Assembly: GCA_964450715.1 (NCBI GenBank)
Contig: CAYVFC010000198.1
Coordinates: forward strand, 1-11,799
DNA length: 11,799 bases
Direction of reading: 5' to 3'
Origin: CAYVFC01 sp964450715
GTDB lineage: Bacteria > Myxococcota_A > Polyangia > Polyangiales > JAFGIB01
Part shown: in pieces, positions 6,653-11,799 of the stretch
Layout of the letters: every line of letters begins with the position of its first letter
Position numbering within the stretch: the stretch's first letter is position 1
Notes under the pieces: generated by a model
Seen by the model: the letters and a program-made list of their open reading frames with translations, nothing else
The model's database searches: none
Told to the model about the DNA's origin: nothing
Made by a program: the position numbers and the translations under genes

Positions 6653-6716
6653 GTCATCTCGAACGCAGTGAGAAATCTCCTTTCTTCACGAGATTTCTCA
6701 CTGCGTTCGAGATGAC
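6653..6716. repeat. Perfect 27-bp inverted repeat with 10-base loop
   Basis: The left arm 6653-6679 (starting GTCATCTCGAACGCAG) and the right arm 6690-6716 are exact reverse complements; the loop is CTTTCTTCAC. Hairpins with a core like TCGAACGCAGTGAGAAATCTC-type text are, from memory, dispersed in many environmental bacterial genomes, so a mobile or REP-like repeat is likely. It lies between convergent genes, 23 bases past the SGNH lipoprotein stop, and may act as a bidirectional transcript end or RNA-stabilising hairpin. No T-run follows on either strand. Confidence 0.8.
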
Positions 6717-6739
6717 AACACGATCCAAACACCCGGAGC

Positions 6740-7873
6740 CTACGGCGCGCAGCAGCCGCTGCTCTCGCGCTGCGCCAGGCACTCGTCCTGCATCCGCTGC
6801 CAGATAGCCTCGGCCATGGCCCCGGAGCCGTTGGAGTTGGGGTGGATGTCGGTGGGCGCGAAGCAGCCGTCCAGCGGGTGAGCCGCCAGGCAATCCCTGA
6901 ACACGGGGACCATGTCGACGAAGTAACAGCGCAGCTTGCCGCCGGTACGCGCCTCGGCGCCCTCGCAGGTCTGCCTGGCCAGCGGCAAGGCGTAGTTCAG
7001 CATGGCGTTGGGTGCGGTTCCGCCCAGCACCGTGCCTTCGGGCACCTCGGGATAGAAGAAGTAGACCACATCCGGGATGCCCAGCTCGACCATGCGGTCC
7101 ATTCCCTGCTCGGCCTTGGCGAGCGCGGTATCGACGATGTCCCGGCAGACCTGGATGTTGGCCGCGTCCGGGTTGTTCTTGCAATCCTGCCCGCCGATCC
7201 AGGTGGCGGCCGGGATCAGGATATCGTTGCCGCCGCCGTCCATCAGCACCAGCTTGATGTTTGGATCGGCCAGGACCGCCGTCTCTATCTGGTCCGGTAC
7301 GAGCTGAAGCTGCACCCCGCCGGTGGCCATGGAGGCACCCGCCACGGCGTAGAAGCGCCAGTTCTCCCCGGCCTGCGCGGCCATATCCGCCTGGAAGGTG
7401 TGGCTGGCCCAGATCATGTACGAGTCGCCGATCATCACCACCTCGCTGGGGCTGCTGATGCAGGACGGAAGCCCTGAAGGGGTGGTTCCCGCGCTGCCAC
7501 CCGTGCCGCCGGAGCCACCCGAGCCCGCAACAGTGCCGCCCGTGCCGCCCGTGCCCGCGGCATCGCCGCCCGTACCGGCCGTGACGCTTCCGCCGCTGCC
7601 GGCCGTGACGCTTCCGCCAGTACCGGCGGTCGGGGCACTGCCCGCAGCACCGGCGCTCCCACCGGTTCCGCCGGCCAGCGGAGCGGTATAGGTATCGGGC
7701 GTACCGCCGTACCCGGCGGTGTACTCCCCGTCGTATCCGGTCCCCGCGGTCCCGCCCGTACCGCCTCCGGGCAGCCCGAGGTCCAGGCCGCCCGGTGGGG
7801 TGGTCTCGCATGCGAGTACCATGATGACGGCTATCAACCAGATATAAAGTGGGGGTTCTTTTCTATCAGACAT
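6740..7873 (-). CDS. SGNH/GDSL-type hydrolase lipoprotein
   Basis: A 377-residue exported, lipid-anchored putative esterase/acylhydrolase. The signal peptide ends in lipobox VLAC with Cys22. Residues about 27-137 are a Gly/Thr/Ser/Ala-rich spacer typical of myxobacterial surface proteins. The SGNH domain follows from 140: block I GDSY with nucleophile Ser151, block II around AGAS (Gly179), block III GGGND (Asn216), block V TDIHP with His344. The usual block V is D-x-x-H, but here Asp342 is two residues before His and Thr takes the third place, so the triad Asp is uncertain. Eight other Cys in the domain (for example 231/243, 303/316 and 328/337) suggest disulfides. The substrate is unknown; relatives act on acyl or acetyl esters of lipids and polysaccharides. 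The start at 7873 is chosen because it gives an immediate signal peptide and has GAGG upstream. Confidence 0.85.
   Translation of the reverse strand: MSDRKEPPLYIWLIAVIMVLACETTPPGGLDLGLPGGGTGGTAGTGYDGEYTAGYGGTPDTYTAPLAGGTGGSAGAAGSAPTAGTGGSVTAGSGGSVTAGTGGDAAGTGGTGGTVAGSGGSGGTGGSAGTTPSGLPSCISSPSEVVMIGDSYMIWASHTFQADMAAQAGENWRFYAVAGASMATGGVQLQLVPDQIETAVLADPNIKLVLMDGGGNDILIPAATWIGGQDCKNNPDAANIQVCRDIVDTALAKAEQGMDRMVELGIPDVVYFFYPEVPEGTVLGGTAPNAMLNYALPLARQTCEGAEARTGGKLRCYFVDMVPVFRDCLAAHPLDGCFAPTDIHPNSNGSGAMAEAIWQRMQDECLAQRESSGCCAP
7572..7643 (-). repeat. 24-bp tandem repeat in the lipoprotein linker
   Basis: Two near-identical 24-base units (7572-7595 and 7596-7619), then a diverged third (7620-7643). 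They encode the eight-residue pattern GGSVTAG(S/T) in the Gly-rich spacer of the SGNH lipoprotein. In-frame repeats like this expand and contract readily, so spacer length may vary between strains. Confidence 0.7.
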
Positions 7874-8026
7874 ATTTTTTTGCCTCGGGTGCTCAATTAT
7901 TTTACACCGCGGTACCACACCGCTACAGGGTCTTAATGCGTCGAGTACCAATCAGTAGGCGTCACCAGCCGGTCGAGACGCGTCAACCGACCGGAATTCC
8001 AGACGCTTCTGGAGCGAGCCCGTCGG
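7874..8026 (-). promoter_or_regulatory. Upstream region of the SGNH lipoprotein, with hairpin
   Basis: A 153-base gap between two minus-strand genes. Next to the HD gene stop is a nested hairpin: TCCAGA-CGCT-TCTGGA (7998-8013) inside ACCGAC (7986-7991) and GTCGGT (8022-8027). It may end the upstream transcript, although no T-run follows on the minus strand. Nearer the lipoprotein start the DNA is AT-rich (7874-7907), and on the minus strand it contains GTAAAATAATTG, a possible -10 area. The interrupted repeat GCGGT-ACCAC-ACCGC at about 7910-7924 could be an operator. All of these are weak inferences. Confidence 0.3.
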
Positions 8027-8968
8027 TCAGAGACCAGCTTGCTCCCGATTCTCGAGCAGCCAGTCGACGTAGTACTCGGCGTCCTGACCGGCCGGCAGCT
8101 CCCCGGCTTCCACCCTCTGCTCCAGCAGCCGCTTAATGTCGCCTATGCGGCGCGAGGGCGGCAGGCCGAACCGTTCCATGATCCGGTTGCCTATCCCCTT
8201 GGGTAGCGGCGGAACCCTGGCATCCTCAGTCCGCAGTCGTTCGAGGCGCTGGCGAAGCTCTTCGATCAGGCCGAGCCCCTGCTCGCGCCGCTCGGGCCGC
8301 TTGGTGGTGATGTCGGCGCGGCTGAGCGCGAGCAGGTCCTCGAGCCCCTCGCCCATCTCCCGGGTAAAGCGCCTCACGGCCGAGTCGGTCCAGCCCGGTT
8401 CGTACTGGCTGGCCCGCAGGTGGTGGAGGATCAGGTAGTGAACGCGCTGATACAGGTCGCCGGTAAAGGCGAGCCGGGGCGCGATGCGCTTGCGAAACAT
8501 GGCAGCGCCCGCCTCGGCATGGCCGAGAAAGCGCACCTGCCCGTCGGGCCCCGCGCGGCGCGTCTTGACCTTGCCGATATCGTGAAGCAGAGCACCCCAG
8601 CGCACGGCGATCCTGGGCTCTGACTGCCAGACGACCTGCTTGGAGTGCTTCCACAGATCCTTGTGCCGCCACTCGCCGTCGCCGAACCCGACCAGGGCCC
8701 CAAGCTCGGGCAGCCACACCTCGAGCACACCTGTCTGCAACAGGGCGTCCAGGCCGTACTGGATGTGCCGGCCCACGATGAGCTCGTCCAGGATCCGGCG
8801 AAGCTCCGCAACCGGGAAAGCGCGCAGCTGTTCCGCGTCCGGGCGAGCCGGGGGGTGCTTCAGCGCGCCAGGGTTTCTGGTCGCGACCTCGCAGGCCCAG
8901 AGCAGCGCCCGGTGCGCGCTCTCGGGAAGCTGCGCCTTGCTCCGGCTGGATGAAGTACTGCGTGGCAT
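8027..8968 (-). CDS. HD-domain protein matching the C-terminal part of CCA tRNA nucleotidyltransferase, head domain absent
   Basis: A 313-residue protein aligned by eye to the back half of poly(A) polymerase/CCA-adding enzymes. Residues about 53-95 look like the RNA-binding segment (RRILDELIVGRHIQYGLDALLQTG). The HD phosphohydrolase domain follows with metal ligands His108 (WKHSK), His129-Asp130 (LLHDIGK), His150 (LGH), His182/183 and Asp219. The tail (PPLPKGIGNRIMERFGL...RRIGDIKRLLEQ, about 253-284) resembles the family's last helical region. The nucleotidyltransferase head, with its GG(D/N)xD signature, is missing from the protein and from the DNA upstream. A stop in frame at 8975 and a strong ribosome site AGGTGA (minus strand, six bases before ATG) show this is the true start. 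It therefore cannot add CCA but could keep phosphohydrolase or RNA-binding activity. It follows the LD-carboxypeptidase gene by 65 bases. Confidence 0.8.
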   Translation of the reverse strand: MPRSTSSSRSKAQLPESAHRALLWACEVATRNPGALKHPPARPDAEQLRAFPVAELRRILDELIVGRHIQYGLDALLQTGVLEVWLPELGALVGFGDGEWRHKDLWKHSKQVVWQSEPRIAVRWGALLHDIGKVKTRRAGPDGQVRFLGHAEAGAAMFRKRIAPRLAFTGDLYQRVHYLILHHLRASQYEPGWTDSAVRRFTREMGEGLEDLLALSRADITTKRPERREQGLGLIEELRQRLERLRTEDARVPPLPKGIGNRIMERFGLPPSRRIGDIKRLLEQRVEAGELPAGQDAEYYVDWLLENREQAGL

Positions 8969-9033
8969 GTGCGATCACCTGTTCTACTACGGTCCCGTTG
9001 TCATCGCGGACGGCCTGTCGACGGCGGTCGGCG

Positions 9034-9966
9034 TCAGCCCCGGGTCCGGGTAGTCGCGGGTTCGAGGAACTCGAGTGCCCCCGCGTCCGCGTCGAGCCGC
9101 ACCCGCGCTCCCAGGGGAAGCTCGAGGTTATCCGAAATATGACCTGCGGGCACGCCGGAAACTACCGGAAGACCGAGGTTGCCCAGCCGCTCAGCGAGCA
9201 CCTGCTCCACGGTGACGCCGTCCGGGCCGGTCGGGGTTCTGTTAAAAGCGCCCAGTATTACCCCATAAACTTGCCGGAACCAGCCCGCCTGGCTCAGGCT
9301 GGTGAGCATACGGTCCACCCGATAGGGCCGCTCGTCGGTATCCTCCAGGAAAAGCACGCGACCCCGCAGCGGCGGCTCGTGATCGGTGCCTAGAAGCGCG
9401 GCCAGGATGCTCAGGTTGCCACCGACCAGCGCTCCGGTCGCGCTTCCGCCCGAAATGGGGTGAAGGCCGGTGAGCGGCTCGGGGGTCGCGCCGGCGAGCG
9501 CGGCCAGCCAGCGGTCGAACAGCGGCCCGGGACGGTCGCCCAGCAGCGCCAGCATGGTGGCGTGCAGCGACCGCACCCCGGCGCGGGCCCAGAGCGCATG
9601 AAGCGCCGTGACATCGCTGAAGCCGACCAGCGGTTTCGGGTTTCCGGCGACCAGAGCCGGATCGATGCGGTCGAGCAGGCGGGTCGCGCCATACCCCCCG
9701 CGCACGGCCACCAGCGCCTTGACCTCGGTATCCTGCAGAGCGGACACGAGCTCGCGGCAGCGTCGCTCATCGTCGCCAGCCAGAAAGCCGTTTCTGCCGG
9801 TGATGTCGGGGTCGAAGCGCACTCGGTAGTGCTCCTGCAAGCGGGCGACGCCCCGGCGGAAGGCCTGCTCGTCGAAAATCCCGGCAGGCGCCACCGCCTG
9901 CACCAGCTCGCCCGGACGAGGGGCGGTAGGGGCAAGGGCCTCGGCATCGCTTTCGGGCAGTCGCAT
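9034..9966 (-). CDS. ldcA: LD-carboxypeptidase (peptidase family S66, LdcA/MccF-like)
   Basis: A 310-residue serine peptidase that in this family removes the terminal D-alanine from tetrapeptide stems of recycled muropeptides in the cytoplasm. Some relatives (MccF) instead cleave microcin C. The S66 signatures are all visible: VRGGYGATRLL (88-98) and PLVGFSDVTALH with nucleophile Ser117. The remaining triad residues are Glu208 (LFLEDTDERPYR) and His276 (PAGHISDN). Length and spacing match the LdcA group. No signal peptide is seen, consistent with cytoplasmic action. The start lies three bases past the kamA stop, so the two are almost certainly co-transcribed. LdcA is the likelier role because no microcin genes are nearby. 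Confidence 0.88.
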   Translation of the reverse strand: MRLPESDAEALAPTAPRPGELVQAVAPAGIFDEQAFRRGVARLQEHYRVRFDPDITGRNGFLAGDDERRCRELVSALQDTEVKALVAVRGGYGATRLLDRIDPALVAGNPKPLVGFSDVTALHALWARAGVRSLHATMLALLGDRPGPLFDRWLAALAGATPEPLTGLHPISGGSATGALVGGNLSILAALLGTDHEPPLRGRVLFLEDTDERPYRVDRMLTSLSQAGWFRQVYGVILGAFNRTPTGPDGVTVEQVLAERLGNLGLPVVSGVPAGHISDNLELPLGARVRLDADAGALEFLEPATTRTRG

Positions 9967-9969
9967 GGA

Positions 9970-11115
9970 CTAGGTATCTTCCGGCGGATCGATGTACTCG
10001 GCCAGCTCCCCTCGAAAGGTACGCAGGGTGGTCTTGGTGGGCCTCGAGCCGTTCTCCGGATCGTAGCGCATGATGTACTGCGGACCTACCGGGGCCTTGC
10101 CCTTGCCACCGGGTGCGTCCAGCATGAGCCGGGGAAGCGCGATGCCGCTGAGCCGGCCCTGCAAGGCGGCCATGATTTCGATGCCGGTCGATACCGGCGT
10201 GCGCAGATGCCCGGTGCCGCGGACCGGGTCGGCTTGCAGCAGGTAGTAGGGACGAACGCGACAACGTACCAGGCCGCGAAACAGCTCCAACAGCACTTCC
10301 GGATCGTCGTTGATCCCGCGCAGCAGCACGGTCTGGCTCATGACCGGAATGCCGCTGTCGGCCAGCAGCGCGAGCGCCTGCCGGGTCCGTTCGCCGAGCT
10401 CGCGCGGATGGTTGAAATGGGCCATCAGCCAGGTGCTGGGGTGGCCTCTCAGCGCCCGGCACAGGGCCGGGGTGATGCGTTGCGGCAGCGTGGCGGCAAG
10501 GCGCGAGGCCACGCGCACGTGAAGCACGTTTTCGATGGCGGCAAGCCTTTTCAGCAGCAAGCCCAGCCGTTGGCTCGACATGAGCAGCGGATCGCCGCCC
10601 GACACGATGACCTCGCTGATGTCTCGATTGCGCCGGATGTAGTCCAGGGCCGGGTCGAGGTCGGATGCCGGTCGCTCCCCGCGACCCCTGCCGACCAGGC
10701 GCGAGCGCGTGCAGAAGCGGCAGTAGACCGCGCAGCGGTCGGTGGCCAGCAACAGCACCCGGTCCGGGTAGCGCCGGATCAATCCGGGCGCGACCTCTTG
10801 CCCCAGCTCGTCTAGTGGATCGACCGAGTCTCCGGGGACCGCCCGGGCCTCGAGCGCGCGGGGTATGCACTGCTTGCGGATGGGGCACTCGGGATCCCGC
10901 GGATCGCAGAGCGCCAGAAAATGGGGCGTAATGGACATGGGCAGGCCCTGTCGGGCGGCCAGCCGGATCCCCTCCGCCTCCGGTTCGGAAAGATCGATGT
11001 ATGCCGCGAGCTGCTCGTGGCTGGTCACCGCTCGCCGGAGCTGTTGTTTCCAGTCTTCCGGATCCACGAGCGGCTCTGGCGCCTTTGCTCCGCCAGAATA
11101 AAGCGACGACAGCAT
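9970..11115 (-). CDS. kamA: KamA-family radical SAM lysine 2,3-aminomutase-like protein
   Basis: A 381-residue radical SAM, PLP-dependent enzyme of the lysine 2,3-aminomutase family, which turns L-lysine into L-beta-lysine. Motifs: the 4Fe-4S/SAM motif CAVYCRFC (Cys128, 132, 135), the GGDP SAM-contact motif (173-176), and DAPGGKGK (333-340), where Lys340 corresponds to the PLP lysine and Asp333 to a lysine-binding aspartate. Asp296 (QADP) matches the second. The E. coli EpmB branch lacks this DAPGG motif, so a true KamA-like activity is favoured, but other aminomutase substrates are possible. The C-terminal Cys cluster that binds zinc in the clostridial enzyme is absent; the protein ends at EYIDPPEDT. 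The ATG at 11115 lacks a good ribosome site, and an in-frame stop lies just upstream. No beta-lysine acetyltransferase gene is next to it. Confidence 0.88.
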   Translation of the reverse strand: MLSSLYSGGAKAPEPLVDPEDWKQQLRRAVTSHEQLAAYIDLSEPEAEGIRLAARQGLPMSITPHFLALCDPRDPECPIRKQCIPRALEARAVPGDSVDPLDELGQEVAPGLIRRYPDRVLLLATDRCAVYCRFCTRSRLVGRGRGERPASDLDPALDYIRRNRDISEVIVSGGDPLLMSSQRLGLLLKRLAAIENVLHVRVASRLAATLPQRITPALCRALRGHPSTWLMAHFNHPRELGERTRQALALLADSGIPVMSQTVLLRGINDDPEVLLELFRGLVRCRVRPYYLLQADPVRGTGHLRTPVSTGIEIMAALQGRLSGIALPRLMLDAPGGKGKAPVGPQYIMRYDPENGSRPTKTTLRTFRGELAEYIDPPEDT

Positions 11116-11401
11116 GGCTTTAAAAGGAAAGAGGAGGTTGCGCTACGGATGCGAAATTCGTTTTACAGCGGTTATCCAGCGGATACGAAAAAAAAATCGC
11201 TTAGCACGAATCCATGGCTCGATCCGGAAAAGAGAGCTGGTTTTTGGCGAAAAACCGCAGAAACCTCTGCCAGTTTCGAGAAATAGACCAGCGAAAACGC
11301 CAGGCAAATTTATTGAACGTATATTGCAGTACAGGTAACGTCAGTACATATATTTTATCTTAATGTAATGCAATGTATGTCTAAGTATCGGGGTTGAGCA
11401 C
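11116..11401. promoter_or_regulatory. AT-rich divergent intergenic region
   Basis: A 286-base gap between kamA (minus) and the 83-residue gene (plus). The stretch 11300-11390 is far more AT-rich than its surroundings. A possible plus-strand promoter is TTGCAG (11324-11329), 17 bases, CATATA (11347-11352), or TATATT two bases on. Short repeats lie around it: CAGTACA at 11327-11333 and 11342-11348, and AATGT-AATGC-AATGT-ATGT at 11362-11380, possible binding sites for a regulator. A strong ribosome-site-like AGGAGGT (11132-11138) opposes the kamA start and precedes a 45-codon frame. No box was found for kamA. Confidence 0.35.
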
Positions 11402-11653
11402 ATGGCACACAAGGACAAGCTGAGCATTAGGGTGGGGCGAGATTTGATCATCGAGGTATTGAAGCCTCATCTAGGGCACGACACCGCCATGGAGCGAGCC
11501 AACAACATCGCTCAGGCGCTCGTGCTAGGGGCGGGTAGCCCCACGGACGTGGCGCTCGACATGCTGCGCCACACCCGCGTGAACGACAAGCTCCGGATCG
11601 CGGTCGAGGTGGACCGTGCCTGGACGCACGGCACCATGGCCAAGGCGAGCTAG
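11402..11653 (+). CDS. Small unrecognised protein (83 residues)
   Basis: I do not recognise this protein. It is 83 residues, without signal peptide or membrane segment, so probably cytoplasmic. Strand-like stretches KLSIRVG (6-12) and KLRIAVEVD (63-71) flank a helical middle (ERANNIAQALVL, then DVALDMLRHTR). It has mixed charge, many His/Arg, and no Cys. Its GC content is typical of the genome and the wobble positions look coding. The ATG at 11402 follows a G-rich stretch GGGG (11390-11393) at a usual ribosome-site distance. It lies behind an AT-rich promoter-like region with short direct repeats, so it may be regulated. No following gene is visible before the window ends, so it may or may not head an operon. 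The size would fit a small regulator or binding protein, but nothing shows it. Confidence 0.65.
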   Translation: MAHKDKLSIRVGRDLIIEVLKPHLGHDTAMERANNIAQALVLGAGSPTDVALDMLRHTRVNDKLRIAVEVDRAWTHGTMAKAS

Positions 11654-11740
11654 GTTCCGGAAGGCGACGATCGGTCAGGGCGCGCGTCGCGCGTCCGGGG
11701 ATGGCTTTTTTCGAGGCGGTTAGCGGTTACGGGGCTGTTA

Positions 11741-11777
11741 CGGGAGCGGGCAAGCCCGAGCGGGAGCGGGCAAGCCC
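11741..11777. repeat. Short tandem repeat at the right edge
   Basis: CGGGAGCGGGCAAGCCC occurs exactly at 11741-11757 and again at 11761-11777, period 20. Preceding bases (TAGCGGTTACGGGG, CTGTTACGGG) look like decayed partial copies. It may be the start of a longer repeat tract or a dispersed intergenic element cut by the window end. Confidence 0.6.
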
Positions 11778-11799
11778 TGATGATTCTACACATCTCGTT

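Noticed and set aside
7485..7690. Possible CRISPR-like or regulatory repeat array
   Set aside because: The repetition is in frame and encodes a Gly/Ser/Thr spacer; there are no equal-length unique spacers.
7874..7951. N-terminal extension of the SGNH lipoprotein to 7951
   Set aside because: It would place 26 residues before the signal peptide; the ATG at 7873 with upstream GAGG gives a normal lipoprotein leader.
9460..10815. 451-codon plus-strand open frame
   Set aside because: It is the antisense shadow of ldcA and kamA, Gln/Arg/His-rich without domains; both minus-strand genes have intact catalytic motifs.
11114..11338. 74-codon Lys/Arg-rich plus-strand frame
   Set aside because: No ribosome site before its ATG, it overlaps the kamA start, and the composition reflects an A-rich intergenic region.
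11670..11710. Terminator after the 83-residue gene
   Set aside because: GCGCG-CGT-CGCGC can form a short stem but the T-run starts about 15 bases later, too far for a standard intrinsic terminator.

Overview
The window looks like chromosomal DNA from a high-GC, Gram-negative, delta-type proteobacterium, most likely Myxococcota or a relative. The evidence is composition and gene style. Three genes encode lipoproteins with clear lipoboxes, two of them with long Gly/Ser/Thr-rich spacers as in myxobacterial surface lipoproteins. There is also an HdrD-like/NarI-like membrane redox pair of the kind common in Deltaproteobacteria. There is no rRNA or tRNA to test the placement, so it is an inference. 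I saw no tRNA, rRNA, CRISPR array, transposase or phage gene.

Left third (1-3993). A minus-strand lipoprotein (78-1112), whose mature part resembles an ExbD/TolR periplasmic domain, is divergent from an AraC-family regulator (1283-2371). The 170-base region between them carries three copies of a 7-mer (TTCTGGC) that could be an operator. Behind the regulator lies a 167-bp MITE-like element with perfect 21-bp terminal inverted repeats (2387-2553) and no gene. A second lipoprotein with a Cys-rich module and a beta-type C-terminal domain follows (2774-3748), then a GC hairpin terminator.

Middle (3994-6739). A two-gene operon encodes a TmcC/HmcC-like membrane cytochrome b subunit and a TmcB/HdrD-like iron-sulfur protein, with overlapping stop and start (TAATG). 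Together they should move electrons between the quinone pool and a cytoplasmic or periplasmic partner. No cytochrome c gene accompanies them. The convergent gap behind the operon holds two separate hairpin repeats, one a perfect 27-bp inverted repeat.

Right half (6740-11799). On the minus strand are an SGNH/GDSL-type lipoprotein with a roughly 110-residue Gly-rich linker and, separately, a run of kamA-like radical SAM aminomutase, LD-carboxypeptidase and an HD-domain protein. The HD protein equals the C-terminal part of a CCA-adding enzyme without its catalytic head. The first two are 3 bases apart and the third follows after 65 bases, so they are probably one operon. An AT-rich divergent region separates kamA from a small unrecognised 83-residue protein at the right edge, followed by a short tandem repeat.

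No clearly new multi-gene system is proven here. The best leads are the MITE-like element, the 27-bp hairpin repeat, the orphan Tmc-like pair and the headless CCA-enzyme-like protein.
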